Origin: an uncultured Candidatus Melainabacteria bacterium | Lineage (GTDB): Bacteria > Cyanobacteriota > Vampirovibrionia > Gastranaerophilales > Gastranaerophilaceae | Length of the DNA stretch: 64,000 nucleotides | Assembly: GCA_949927415.1 (NCBI GenBank) | Contig: CATLFB010000003.1 | Coordinates: forward strand, 291,449-355,448 | Direction: 5' to 3' | Shown: positions 6,803-16,252 of the stretch, one piece after another | How the letters are laid out: every line of letters begins with the position of its first letter | How positions within the stretch are numbered: the stretch's first letter is position 1 | Position numbers and translations under genes: made by a program | Notes under the pieces: generated by a model | What the model was told of the DNA's origin: nothing | What the model saw: the letters and a program-made list of their open reading frames with translations, nothing else | The model's database searches: none

Positions 6803-9187
6803 TTAAATATCCAATCCTGAAAACAGTTGGAGGCTTGAGGCTGAATTAAGGCCGGGATAATCTTCGATATTGTAATTTTTCAAAAAATCAATGGCTTCGT
6901 TGCGTGCTTTTTCAAGAATTTCGGCATCTCTTACGATATCGGAGATAATTAAATCAGGAAGTCCGCTCTGGCGGGTTCCGAGGAATTCTCCGGGCCCGCG
7001 AAGCTGTAAATCTTTTTCCGCGATTACAAATCCGTCATTTGTTTGGGTCATGATTGAGAGGCGTTCACGGGTTTCTTGTGAGCGGGAAGGGCTGACAAGA
7101 ACGCAGTATGACTGAAGACTGTTTCGGCCGACGCGCCCGCGAAGCTGGTGAAGCTGGCTTAGCCCGAAACGTTCTGCGTTTTCGATTACCATAACAGTTG
7201 CATTCGGTACGTCCACGCCGACCTCGACAACTGTTGTCGAGACAAGAATGTCGTATTTTTTATTTTTAAAATCAGCCATCACCTGTTCTTTTTCATCATT
7301 TTTTAGTTTCCCATGCAAAAGCCCGATTTTGAACTGCGGAAAAACTTCCTCGCTAAGCCGTTCGGCTTCCTGAGTTGCGGCTTTGGCAGAAAGAGTTTCG
7401 CTCTCATCAATAAGCGGATAAACAACATAAGCCTGACGACCGGCCTCAACTTCGCGCTGAATCAGGTCATAGACGCTTTTGTGTGATGATGTGAGGGTTG
7501 TTTTTATGGGAAGTCTGCCTTTTGGAAGTTCATCAATTATTGTCAAATCCAAATCGCCATGAACCGTGAGGGCTAATGTCCGCGGAATTGGGGTTGCGGT
7601 CATTGTGAGCATTTGCGGGTTTTGGGATTTTTTCTTAAGAATGTTTCGCTGTTTTACGCCAAATCTGTGCTGTTCATCAACAACGATTGCGCCGAGGTTG
7701 TTAAAATCAATTGAATCTTGAATTAGAGCGTGGGTTCCGACAGCGATGTGGGTCTGGCCGTTTCGCAAATCAGTTTGGAATTTTTCGCGTTCTTTTTTGC
7801 GCTGACTTCCAAGGAAAAGGCCGACGCTTAAGCCAAGTGGTGTAAGCCAGTTTACAAGGTTGTTGTAGTGTTGCTGGGCAAGGATTTCTGTTGGCGCCAT
7901 AAGCGCGCCCTGATAGCCGTTTTCGACACCCGCAAGGAGCATTATGCAGGCAACAACGGTTTTTCCGCTGCCGACATCGCCCTGAAGGAGCCGCGCCATG
8001 GGTTGTTCTGAATTCAGGTCGTTTAGAATTTCGCTGACGGCTTTTTTCTGGCCGCCTGTGAGTTCAAATGGAAGGCTGTTGATGAAATTATGAACAAGCC
8101 CGCCCGTGTTGATTTTGAGTGCAAGTGCAGAATGTTTGTTGTTCTCGTTTCGAAGTCGCGCCATTTTAAGCTGGACAATGAATAATTCTTCAAAAATCAG
8201 GCTGAAACGCGCTTTTTCCAAAAGTTCCTGATTCTCCGGAAAATGAATTTGTTCAATTGCTGTTTTTTTATCTAAAAGCTGATATTTTTCGCGAAGATAG
8301 TCGGGCAGAATATCTTTGATGCTATCTTTGTAAAGCTGGATTGCGTTGTGGATTGCGCGGCGAAGGGTTTTGACATTCAGGTTTTCGCAAACAGTATAAA
8401 TCGGAACAATGCGTGCCATATTAAGGTTTGACTGGCCGCTTTCGAGGAATTCGCCGGTCATGATTGAATATGTCGGCTTGTCAAATGTAAGGCGATGGTC
8501 AAAGTTATTCAATTTAACGGTTCCGGAAACCATTATTCCAGCATTCTGCGGAAACTGCGACTTAGTTCTTTCTAGCGTGAAACGGTTGCCTTTTGCCTGA
8601 AAAAAGCCGAGTTCTATGTATCCGCTTTCGTCTGCGATTTTGACTTTCACTACAGATAAATTATTTTTGGAATTGAAGGCTGAAACTGATTTGATATAGC
8701 CAAAAACTGTTGTCGATTGGCCTTCTTTAAGGTTTTTGATGAGAGTTCTGCTTGAATAGTCGATGTGTTTTCGCGGAAGGTAGAAAATCAAATCCTGCGC
8801 AGTGTAGATTCCAAGTTTGTTTAGAGAATAAGCAACTTTTGGCCCGACGCCTTTTACGTATGTTACATCAGTCTCAGATGGGGGCTTGAGAGGTGCCGTT
8901 GAGCCTGTTTGAATTTCATCCGGAGTATCTTTTTTGATTTCGGATTTAATGACTTTTATAAGATGGTCAATTGCGCGCCTGCGCTCGTTTACGGAGGCAT
9001 GCGGGTAATGTTCGAAGGATTCTGCAATAACCGCCCATTTCGGATTCTTTTTGGAAAGTTTGTAGTATTTTTTCGCCTCGTTTCTGATGAAGCGCGAAAA
9101 TGTCTGCGTTTTTCCGTGAATATCTATGTAGCGGTGCTTAACTTCCACATCAATCGCGATTTTTAGTTTGTCCAAGTCCTCAATCAT
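6803..9187 (-). CDS. recG: ATP-dependent DNA helicase RecG
   Basis: 794 residues. RecG remodels stalled replication forks and Holliday junctions. The N-terminal about 110 residues are an extra segment, common in cyanobacterial-type RecG, followed by the wedge/OB domain starting at VTYVKGVGPKVAYSLNKLGI. Helicase motifs: Walker A GDVGSGKT near residue 402, DEQHRFG near 502, TATPIPRTLAL, and C-terminal ATVMVIENAERFGLSQLHQLRGRVGR. The tail LQLRGPGEFLGTRQSGLP is typical. No clear Shine-Dalgarno before the ATG; an extended -10-like TGCTAAAAT lies just upstream. Confidence 0.97.
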   Translation of the reverse strand: MIEDLDKLKIAIDVEVKHRYIDIHGKTQTFSRFIRNEAKKYYKLSKKNPKWAVIAESFEHYPHASVNERRRAIDHLIKVIKSEIKKDTPDEIQTGSTAPLKPPSETDVTYVKGVGPKVAYSLNKLGIYTAQDLIFYLPRKHIDYSSRTLIKNLKEGQSTTVFGYIKSVSAFNSKNNLSVVKVKIADESGYIELGFFQAKGNRFTLERTKSQFPQNAGIMVSGTVKLNNFDHRLTFDKPTYSIMTGEFLESGQSNLNMARIVPIYTVCENLNVKTLRRAIHNAIQLYKDSIKDILPDYLREKYQLLDKKTAIEQIHFPENQELLEKARFSLIFEELFIVQLKMARLRNENNKHSALALKINTGGLVHNFINSLPFELTGGQKKAVSEILNDLNSEQPMARLLQGDVGSGKTVVACIMLLAGVENGYQGALMAPTEILAQQHYNNLVNWLTPLGLSVGLFLGSQRKKEREKFQTDLRNGQTHIAVGTHALIQDSIDFNNLGAIVVDEQHRFGVKQRNILKKKSQNPQMLTMTATPIPRTLALTVHGDLDLTIIDELPKGRLPIKTTLTSSHKSVYDLIQREVEAGRQAYVVYPLIDESETLSAKAATQEAERLSEEVFPQFKIGLLHGKLKNDEKEQVMADFKNKKYDILVSTTVVEVGVDVPNATVMVIENAERFGLSQLHQLRGRVGRNSLQSYCVLVSPSRSQETRERLSIMTQTNDGFVIAEKDLQLRGPGEFLGTRQSGLPDLIISDIVRDAEILEKARNEAIDFLKNYNIEDYPGLNSASSLQLFSGLDI

Positions 9188-9223
9188 ATAATTATTTTAG
9201 CATAAGATTTGTGTGAGGGCAGA

Positions 9224-11191
9224 TTATTTTGCTGCAGGTTTTTCGATGTTTATTCTCAAAACCTCGTAAATATCCATTTTTTTTGATTTGCCGCGGATTT
9301 GAACTTCGCTAATCTTGATTACATCTGCGATTGAGCTTACATAGGAGTAAGTGGAGGTGCTTATGAGAAAGTTTGTTCTGTAAACTTTGTTATAGCTTTC
9401 AATGCGGCTTGCAAGATTGACGGTGTCGCCGATTACCGTGTATTCAAGGCGTTTTTCTGAGCCGATGTTGCCGACAAACGCATCGCCTGTGTTTATGCCG
9501 ATTCCGATTTCAATTTTGGGTTTGCCTTCAAAAATCCATTTGTCCTGAAGTTCTTCAACCTTTTTCAGCATTTCGTAAGCGCATTTTACGGCATTAACCG
9601 GATGTTTCAAATCCTGAATCGGATCGCCGAATACTGCCATGACTGCATCTCCGATGAATTTGTTGATTGTTCCGTTGTATTTTGTAATAATGGGTTCGAT
9701 TTCTGAAAAATATTCGTTAAGAATTACAGAAACATCTTCTGCAGACATTTTTTCGCTCATGCTTGTGAAGCCTCTGATGTCTGCAAATAAAACGGTTACG
9801 TTCGCACGTTTTCCGCCAAGCTTGATGTCGTCAATGTTTTTTACAACATTTTTCATAACATCCTGCGACAAATAGCGGCCCATGGCTTGTTTTATTTTTT
9901 CCTTGTTACGTCCTTCCATAATGAAATTGTATGAATAGGCAAAAACCATTGTCACAAGCTGAATTGCAAGCGGAGTTACAACGTTTACCGCAAAATTACA
10001 GCTAAAACATACCACCGCAAATCCGAAATACAGCAATGCAACACCTGCTAAAAGCGCGATTGATTTAAAGAATGTCAGTCTGCTTATGATAACAAAGGTC
10101 AGAATACTTAAGAATATGATTACAAACAAATCCTGCCAGAATGATGAAAGCCGCATAAGGTCCTGATTCAAAAGGTTTGTAAGATTTGTCGCCTGAACGT
10201 CGACCCCGGGGTGTTCTGCAAGCATCGGTGTCGGAAGTTCGTCGATTACTTTAATTGCAGAGGCTTTTGCATTGGCGCCGACAAAAACAATTTTTCCGTT
10301 GAATTCAGATGGGTCTATTACAGGTTTTTTGCCGCTCCTGATTGCTTCAAGCGAGTCGATTAAGTCTGATGCTGAATAAATTCTGTGCGAAAAAGAGGTG
10401 CTTTTTCTGATTTTGTAGTATTTAAGATAGCTTTGAATCCCGTTGTAACTTGAAAATGACGGAATCGAAAGCCCTGTTTTCTCAACAAAAATCGAGTTGT
10501 CATAAATCGTCAAATCCTTAGCATCATTCAGATACATATACATTCTCAAAGAAAGAGAAGGATAAAATTTACCGTCGATTGCCACAATTTGGTCTGCGTA
10601 AACTAAATATCCGTTTGCGGTGAAACGTGTTGAATTCACGGACCCTGCGTATTTTACGGCGTTAAAATAGTCTTGCGGAAATTTTACATAACTTTGATAT
10701 TTTGAAGGATAAACATTTTTCCGTTTGTCTGTTATATTTACGCCAAATTTGCTGAAGAATTTTTCTGAATACTGTTTTTCGTTTTCATCCCTGTTGTTTT
10801 CGTCAGTGAGGCTGAAACCGACAACAAGGTTGTCCATTTTTGAAAGAGTATTGAAAAATTTCGCATCGGATTGCGGGTTATCAAGGTCAAGGCTGTTTAC
10901 AAGCGCGTCATATCCGACTAATTCGGGTTTGCCGTATTCATGAAGATATTCAAATATTTTTCCGTAAAGTTCGCGTTTCCATGGCCATCTGTATTTTGAA
11001 ACAGATTTGTCATCAATAATTACAACAACAACATCATCTGGCGCGTTTTTTGCGGCCGAAAACCAGTTTACCATGTGATTGTACGCGTTCGGTTCGAAAA
11101 TCTGCCATGAAACAAGCATTATCACAAACGACATAACGATGTGAAACAGCACCGAAAATATAAAAAATGCTTTTGATTTTAACTTTTTCAT
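9224..11191 (-). CDS. CHASE2-domain class III adenylate cyclase
   Basis: 655 residues. One N-terminal membrane helix (about 8-30), an extracytoplasmic CHASE2 sensor domain (about 50-340, VVVVIIDDKSVSKYRWPWKR, FVGANAKAS), about three membrane helices (about 350-430), then a class III nucleotide cyclase domain. The metal-binding aspartates are in LFADIRGFT (near 467) and GDAVMAVFG (near 514). Lys in NKFIGD and Asp in VIGDTVNLASRIE are the adenine-selecting pair, which suggests cAMP rather than cGMP. RBS AGGAGGG. It probably converts an external signal to cAMP; no cAMP receptor is visible nearby. Confidence 0.92.
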   Translation of the reverse strand: MKKLKSKAFFIFSVLFHIVMSFVIMLVSWQIFEPNAYNHMVNWFSAAKNAPDDVVVVIIDDKSVSKYRWPWKRELYGKIFEYLHEYGKPELVGYDALVNSLDLDNPQSDAKFFNTLSKMDNLVVGFSLTDENNRDENEKQYSEKFFSKFGVNITDKRKNVYPSKYQSYVKFPQDYFNAVKYAGSVNSTRFTANGYLVYADQIVAIDGKFYPSLSLRMYMYLNDAKDLTIYDNSIFVEKTGLSIPSFSSYNGIQSYLKYYKIRKSTSFSHRIYSASDLIDSLEAIRSGKKPVIDPSEFNGKIVFVGANAKASAIKVIDELPTPMLAEHPGVDVQATNLTNLLNQDLMRLSSFWQDLFVIIFLSILTFVIISRLTFFKSIALLAGVALLYFGFAVVCFSCNFAVNVVTPLAIQLVTMVFAYSYNFIMEGRNKEKIKQAMGRYLSQDVMKNVVKNIDDIKLGGKRANVTVLFADIRGFTSMSEKMSAEDVSVILNEYFSEIEPIITKYNGTINKFIGDAVMAVFGDPIQDLKHPVNAVKCAYEMLKKVEELQDKWIFEGKPKIEIGIGINTGDAFVGNIGSEKRLEYTVIGDTVNLASRIESYNKVYRTNFLISTSTYSYVSSIADVIKISEVQIRGKSKKMDIYEVLRINIEKPAAK

Positions 11192-11239
11192 ATCCCTCCT
11201 ACTTTTATGATATAATAAATTTAAAAAAAAGGATAGATT

Positions 11240-11857
11240 ATGAACGAAAATTTAGTAGATTTACTCGAAAAAGAAAGATTGATTCCGATAATCAGAAACA
11301 GCGACGCAGATTCTGTACGAGGAATTGCGCATGCCCTGATTGAGGGTGGTGTTAAATTTCTTGAAATTAATGTGGAAAATCCGGAAATTTACAAGTGTAT
11401 AAAAGAGATTTCGCCGGAAGTTTCAGTTTGCGCGGGCGGAATTATTACCTCAATTCAGGCTCATGCCGCTCTTGAAGCCGGTGCGGCGGCTATTTCATCC
11501 CCGATTTTTCAGATGAATCTGGTTAAATTTTCCAAAGATAAAAAAATCCCCTTTATTGCCGGAACTTCTACCGCAAATGAGGCGTATTCGGCCTGGAAAG
11601 CGCGTATTCCGCTTATAAAAATTTATCCGATAGAAGCGATGGGTGGAGTTTCTTATCTGAAAAATCTTTTAAGACCAATGCCGTTTTTAAATATTATGCC
11701 GACAGGAAATGTTAAATTACAGGATGTTAAGGATTATATTGCCGCAGGAGCAGTAGCTGTTGGTGTCGGCCGCGATTTGGTTGAGGGATATTCTTATTCT
11801 GAAATTACAAGGCGCGTAAAAAGTGCGCTAAATGAAATAAAGGATTGCAATGAATAA
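11240..11857 (+). CDS. eda: 2-keto-3-deoxy-6-phosphogluconate (KDPG) aldolase
   Basis: 205 residues, usual length. Cleaves KDPG to pyruvate and glyceraldehyde 3-phosphate. The TIM-barrel motifs are present: RNSDADSVRGIAHALIEGGVKFLEI, the catalytic Glu in LEINVENP, AGGIIT, the Schiff-base Lys in LIKIYP, and MPTGNV. It overlaps the following sugar kinase gene by 8 bp, so the two are translated together; this pairing suggests breakdown of a KDG-type sugar acid. The ATG follows AAGGAT; a TATAAT lies at about 11209. It diverges from the cyclase gene across 48 bp. Confidence 0.93.
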   Translation: MNENLVDLLEKERLIPIIRNSDADSVRGIAHALIEGGVKFLEINVENPEIYKCIKEISPEVSVCAGGIITSIQAHAALEAGAAAISSPIFQMNLVKFSKDKKIPFIAGTSTANEAYSAWKARIPLIKIYPIEAMGGVSYLKNLLRPMPFLNIMPTGNVKLQDVKDYIAAGAVAVGVGRDLVEGYSYSEITRRVKSALNEIKDCNE

Positions 11858-12800
11858 AAATCTTGATATTATTACGATTGGCGAAAGCCTTATCGAACTT
11901 TCGAGCGATGAACATTTAGCATCTGCAGGTTGTTTGAAAAAATATTATGGCGGAGATGCTCTGGCGGCTGCCGTCGCTGCTTCCAGAATGGGTTCTGAGG
12001 TTGGCTTTATCACAAGAGTGGGGGATGATGTTTTCAAGGATTACTTGCTCGAAAGCTGGCAAAATGAAGGGCTTGATATTTCTAAGGTAAAAATAGCTAA
12101 TGAAGCGAACGGAGTTTATTTTATCGCAAGGCCTCATGGCTGCAGCAAAGAATACGCTTATTACAGAAAGCGTATTGCGCCGTCAAAACTTTCTTTAGAA
12201 GATATTTCGGAAGATTATATTGCAAATTCAAAAGTTGTTTACGCTTCAGGCGTCACGCAATCTCTTTCGCTTTCTGCAAAAGAGGCTGTAGCGGAAGCTT
12301 ATAAAATTGCAAAGAAAAATGATGTTATAACGGCCTATGACCCGAATTATTCATCCTCAATTACAACTCCCGAAACCGCTAAGGATGATTTTAACAGGGT
12401 AATTTCAGATGTCGATATTCTTTTTATGAGTTCAAAATATGATACAATCAATATTTTGGAGATGGATTCGGTTGAAAATATCATCAAGCGCATCTGGGAT
12501 ATGGGTGTGGGAACTGTTGTTATCAAGTCTTCACAAAACGGCGGATATTATACAGGTTATAACGGAAATGTTATTTTTACGGAATTTTTTACCCATGAAA
12601 TCGTGGATACAACGTGCTCCGGCGATGCTTTTAACGGCGGATTTTTGCATGCAATTACGCATGGGCTGACACCTTTTGAGGCCTCAAAGTTTGCCTCAAT
12701 TGTTGCGGGGCTTCAGGCTAAAGGTATCGGAGCAATAAAATCTATTCCTTACAAAGACGAAGTTTACAATATCTTTGAAAAGGGCGGAACAGATGAGTAA
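11850..12800 (+). CDS. PfkB-family sugar kinase, probably 2-keto-3-deoxygluconate kinase
   Basis: 316 residues, ribokinase/PfkB fold. The N-terminal sugar-binding GESLIELSSDE and GGDALAAAVAASRMGSEVGFITRVGDD are typical. The C-terminal catalytic signature is DTTCSGDAFNGGF, a variant of DTxGAGD with Cys-Ser in place of Gly-Ala but with the catalytic Asp kept. Its position behind a KDPG aldolase makes KDG the likely substrate, giving the aldolase its KDPG. Overlaps the genes on both sides (8 bp each), so the three form one operon. Confidence 0.88.
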   Translation: MNKNLDIITIGESLIELSSDEHLASAGCLKKYYGGDALAAAVAASRMGSEVGFITRVGDDVFKDYLLESWQNEGLDISKVKIANEANGVYFIARPHGCSKEYAYYRKRIAPSKLSLEDISEDYIANSKVVYASGVTQSLSLSAKEAVAEAYKIAKKNDVITAYDPNYSSSITTPETAKDDFNRVISDVDILFMSSKYDTINILEMDSVENIIKRIWDMGVGTVVIKSSQNGGYYTGYNGNVIFTEFFTHEIVDTTCSGDAFNGGFLHAITHGLTPFEASKFASIVAGLQAKGIGAIKSIPYKDEVYNIFEKGGTDE

Positions 12801-13815
12801 AAAAGTTGTTTTGTCAGGATATTACGGGTTCGATAATTTTGGCGATGATGCAATTCTTTCGGTGCTTTGTGATAAATTAAAAGATTTCGGTGCTGATATA
12901 ACCGTACTTTCGGCAAACCCTTCTAAAACCGCTGAAGAATACGGCGTTTGTGCCGTTAAAAATTTTGACATACCTAAACTTTGCAAAACTATTTATTCAT
13001 CAGACATTCTTATCTCCGGCGGCGGAAGCCTCTTACAAGATGTGACAAGCCTGAAAAGCCTTATTTATTATTCTTTTGTAATATTTGCGGCCCTCTTGTT
13101 TAAAAAAGATGTTGCAATTTTTGCGCAAGGAATCGGCCCGCTTAACAAAAAGATTTCACAATTTATCGTTAAAAATCTTTTAAAAAGAGCAAAATACGTT
13201 TCTGTAAGAGATGAAAAAAGCCAAAAACTCCTTGAAAATTGGGGAATAGCTGCTGAACTTGTTAATGATCCTGTTTTCTCAGTTTCTATCAGTGAAATTC
13301 CGAAAAATTTTGCTGTTGGCATTCAGCTTAGAGATTTTTCCACTATGAGTGATGAATTTTTAAATTCTCTGGCTGATTTTGTGCCGGAAAAATTCCCAAA
13401 CAGAAAGATTGAACTTTTTGTTTTTCAAAAAGCTCTTGATGAAGCGGTTTGCAAAAAGTTTGAAGGTATTGTGAAAGCAAAAAATCCGAATACTGAAACG
13501 GAAATTATTTATTATAACAGCCGGCAGGAGATTTTTAAACGGATTGCGCAACTGGATTATATGCTTGCGATGCGTTTTCATGCTGTTATTGCGGCTATAA
13601 AGGCAGGAGTTAAGACGGCGGCTATTGATTATGATATAAAAGTGCAAAAACTTGCAAATGAAGCAGCTATTCCGCTGATTTCTCTTTGTTCTGATTGTAA
13701 TAACTATTCAGAAATTTTTGACAGCCTAAAATCGCTCAATCCTGCCAGATTAAGCGATTTTGCCAATTCCAAACAGTTTGACCGGTCGGGATTGGAAAAA
13801 TTATTCTCCAAATAA
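12793..13815 (+). CDS. csaB: polysaccharide pyruvyl transferase CsaB-like
   Basis: 340 residues from ATG 12793, which overlaps the kinase stop and follows AAAGGGCGG. CsaB adds pyruvate to cell-wall polysaccharide, which lets SLH-domain proteins bind. Visible motifs: GYYGFDNFGDDAILSVL at the N-terminus, ILISGGGSLLQDVTS, IFAQGIGPL, YVSVRDEKSQKLL, and LAMRFHAVIAAIKAGV near the end. No membrane segment, so cytoplasmic. Its place behind a KDPG aldolase, which makes pyruvate, may be chance. The last 15 bp overlap the convergent gene. Confidence 0.9.
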   Translation: MSKKVVLSGYYGFDNFGDDAILSVLCDKLKDFGADITVLSANPSKTAEEYGVCAVKNFDIPKLCKTIYSSDILISGGGSLLQDVTSLKSLIYYSFVIFAALLFKKDVAIFAQGIGPLNKKISQFIVKNLLKRAKYVSVRDEKSQKLLENWGIAAELVNDPVFSVSISEIPKNFAVGIQLRDFSTMSDEFLNSLADFVPEKFPNRKIELFVFQKALDEAVCKKFEGIVKAKNPNTETEIIYYNSRQEIFKRIAQLDYMLAMRFHAVIAAIKAGVKTAAIDYDIKVQKLANEAAIPLISLCSDCNNYSEIFDSLKSLNPARLSDFANSKQFDRSGLEKLFSK

Positions 13816-14652
13816 TCGTTTGTAAATTGGTTTTAAAGCGTCAACAATTTGTCCGCTGTCGGAAATTAACTGTTGTTGTAGATTTCCATAATCCTGGGGA
13901 TTTATTTTGCCGTTAACATCATTGTCGATAGCTGTATCCAAATAGACCATTACCGCGGCCATGTCTTTTGCATCCAGAGTATTGCTTCCGTTCAAGTCAA
14001 GTTTTTTAAACGCTTCCTGCGCCGCTTGTGTGACATTTGCCTTATCCTCGGCTGATGCATCCGGTCCTACAAGTGTATCAATTAAATATGTTGTATATTC
14101 ATCAAGAGTCATTTCTCCGTTATTGTTTCCATGCTCTTTGTCAAGATAACTTATATATGATTTGCCGAGTTCTTTAGCACTTTCACGGTATGCGTCAGCA
14201 ACAGCTGCTTCTTCATCCTCTGTTAAGTCTTCTTTTGCGTTTAATTCCTGCCATTTGTCTGTTACAAAGCTGAATTCTTTTTGTGCTTTTAGCGAATCCG
14301 AGAATTCTTTACCAAAGGTTGTATCTGTTGGGGTTTGTGTCATTCTGCCTGTCGGAGAATACACAGGTGCCTCGTTATAGTATTTTTCAGCGCGTCTGTA
14401 TGCCCCATCAAGGCCAAATTGCGTAAGATATGGATCCGTCTGCCCGGGAAGCATCGGATATGGACCATAAAGTGAATTCATCGGGAATCCTCCGGTCAAA
14501 CCGCCCGGACAACCCCAGATGCTCGGCCCGTAAAAACCGCCGCAAGGAGGCATTCTTCTTGTGCTTGCAAGAAGAACTGTATTCTTTAACATATCAGAAC
14601 CAAGTGTCTGCATATTCTGCGCAAATTTGCCAAAATCGAATTTTATACTCAT
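13801..14652 (-). CDS. dockerin/EF-hand-like calcium-binding protein of unknown role
   Basis: 283 residues without a classical signal peptide. The N-terminal 100 residues are Gly/Pro-rich (PPCGGFYGPSIWGCPGG). The C-terminal part has three calcium-loop-like stretches: DKEHGNNNGEMT (171-182), DLNGSNTLDAKD (219-230) and DNDVNGKINPQD (244-255). The last two, about 25 residues apart and each followed by a hydrophobic helix, look like the duplicated F-hands of a type I dockerin. Stop codon lies inside the convergent csaB gene. Function not recognised. Confidence 0.7.
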   Translation of the reverse strand: MSIKFDFGKFAQNMQTLGSDMLKNTVLLASTRRMPPCGGFYGPSIWGCPGGLTGGFPMNSLYGPYPMLPGQTDPYLTQFGLDGAYRRAEKYYNEAPVYSPTGRMTQTPTDTTFGKEFSDSLKAQKEFSFVTDKWQELNAKEDLTEDEEAAVADAYRESAKELGKSYISYLDKEHGNNNGEMTLDEYTTYLIDTLVGPDASAEDKANVTQAAQEAFKKLDLNGSNTLDAKDMAAVMVYLDTAIDNDVNGKINPQDYGNLQQQLISDSGQIVDALKPIYKRLFGE

Positions 14653-14747
14653 ATATACTCTCTATATTATCTATTATTTATATAAAAAATATATACGAAT
14701 AAAAATTGCCTATTTATTTCGAAATGTAAAGAAGAATTTTAAACAAT

Positions 14748-14778
14748 AAAAAAAACTCACCCTAAAGTGAGTTTTTAA
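14748..14778 (-). terminator. intrinsic terminator of tRNA-Leu
   Basis: AAAACTCAC / GTGAGTTTT stem around a 6-nt loop; on the minus strand it is followed by a run of eight T. It lies just 3' of the tRNA gene. Confidence 0.8.
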
Positions 14779-14781
14779 GAT

Positions 14782-14868
14782 TGCCCTGGGCCAGACTTGA
14801 ACTGGCACTGAGTTATACACCCAATTGGATTTTAAGTCCAACGCGTCTACCGATTCCGCCACCAGGGC
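14782..14868 (-). tRNA. tRNA-Leu (anticodon UAA)
   Basis: 87 nt on the minus strand. Acceptor GCCCTGG pairs with CCAGGGC, discriminator A; D-loop GGCGGAATCGGTAGACGC; anticodon loop CTTAAAA inside stem TTGGA/TCCAA; a long variable arm as expected for type II tRNA-Leu; T-loop GTTCAAGTC. The CCA end is not encoded. The gene has no intron, unlike tRNA-Leu(UAA) of many photosynthetic cyanobacteria. Confidence 0.95.
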
Positions 14869-14968
14869 GGGCAATTTTTATTTTGAACAAACCGCCGGAG
14901 TCTTTTCTTTTTGCGGATTTGCCACCTCTTTATAATATGTGAAAAGTTTTTGGTTGTCAATATTAACG

Positions 14969-16174
14969 TTAAACTTTTTCTTCTGACAAATATGTTTCCA
15001 ATTCGTCGATTTTATCGTACAAAAGATAAATAATTTCCTGCAAGGATTTTTCAACAAATTTAGCATTATTCAGTGTTGTTTTTCCAAATAAGGCAGGGTA
15101 ATTGAGATTTTGGAACAATAAAGTTTTGAATTCGGCGATGTATTCATAGAATTTTTCATCAATAAATTCTTTATATTCGCACAAATCGACAAAAAGTTCG
15201 CATGTCTGATTTTTAGCGCTTGCAATATTTTGTTTTTGAATATATTTAAGGATTTTTACAAGTTTTTCGTTTATATTTTTATACATGCAAAGCAGGTTTC
15301 GTTTTTTCTTTGGAAGAAGTTTTTTGAAGTAATTCATGGTTTGCGAATAGCCTTTTTCCATCAAATCTCTGCGTTTTTCCTCTGACATGTTGAAGTCCAC
15401 GATATTTATATCGCCTGCATTTATGACAATATAATCAAACTTGTCTTTCTGACCGAAGATATCAATAATGAAAGTTGTTGCCATCGAGGTTGTGAAGGCG
15501 TAGAGCGAATTTACGTATTCAATCGTATTTTTATCATTGCCTTCAAAATCGCCTTCGAGTCTGAATTCAAGAATTCTGCCGTTTGCCAGAAGAAGATGTT
15601 TTGAAAGTTTCCACATAGGCCAGCTTTTTTGCAAGTCGCCGTCAACAAGGATGCGGTTGTTGTATTCCACAGGACGCATCAAGCCGGGCATTCCGCAAGA
15701 GATTCTTATTGCTGCGGCAATTTCAAAATCCGGCGTTTCATATCGGGAAAACTCTTTGCATTCAAAGCTTGATAGGTCGGTTGTTATAATAATTAAATCT
15801 TTTTCGATGTCTTTAAACGTGACGGCTTTGTGCGAACCTTTTTTGTAATTTTCGCCGTAGAATTTTTGTTCAATCAAATCGCGAATCCATTCAAGGAACA
15901 ATTCGCCTTTACTTAGGGCGAATTTAGGGCCGAGCGACAGTTGTACGTCGCGGAAAATTTCAAAATTAAATTGAATAAATACATCATAAGCCTCATCAGC
16001 CGTATATCCGACAGCCATAAGGCCGGCAATTACAGAGCCGACAGAAGAGCCGGCGAGCGTTTGCGGATTTATTCCCAATTCTTCCATAGCGCGCATAGTG
16101 CCGACATAAGCGGCTCCGCGGATAGCGCCGCCGCCAAAAAGACATGTATATTGAAGCGATTTATTATTTTCCAT
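14969..16174 (-). CDS. patatin-like phospholipase
   Basis: 401 residues. Patatin catalytic dyad and oxyanion motifs are intact: FGGGAIRGAAYVG (about 12-24), nucleophile GSSVGSV (about 42-48), and catalytic Asp in ILVDGDLQKSW. RISCGMPGLMRPV matches the family's substrate-pocket region. The C-terminal about 150 residues are helical and not recognised. ATG 16174 is preferred over TTG 16192. There is no Shine-Dalgarno, and a TATAAT (16182-16187) ends only 7 bases before the ATG, suggesting a leaderless transcript. Confidence 0.9.
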   Translation of the reverse strand: MENNKSLQYTCLFGGGAIRGAAYVGTMRAMEELGINPQTLAGSSVGSVIAGLMAVGYTADEAYDVFIQFNFEIFRDVQLSLGPKFALSKGELFLEWIRDLIEQKFYGENYKKGSHKAVTFKDIEKDLIIITTDLSSFECKEFSRYETPDFEIAAAIRISCGMPGLMRPVEYNNRILVDGDLQKSWPMWKLSKHLLLANGRILEFRLEGDFEGNDKNTIEYVNSLYAFTTSMATTFIIDIFGQKDKFDYIVINAGDINIVDFNMSEEKRRDLMEKGYSQTMNYFKKLLPKKKRNLLCMYKNINEKLVKILKYIQKQNIASAKNQTCELFVDLCEYKEFIDEKFYEYIAEFKTLLFQNLNYPALFGKTTLNNAKFVEKSLQEIIYLLYDKIDELETYLSEEKV

Positions 16175-16189
16175 TGATTTAATTATACA

Positions 16190-16225
16190 CAAAAAAAACA
16201 GTTGAAATATATCAACTGCTTTTTT
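16190..16225 (-). terminator. intrinsic terminator after the HEAT-like gene
   Basis: CAGTTGA / TCAACTG stem (16199-16205 with 16212-16218); on the minus strand a T8 run follows. It lies between the stop at 16253 and the patatin gene. Confidence 0.75.
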
Positions 16226-16252
16226 ATTTTTTATAAATTTTCGGCTAAAGGC

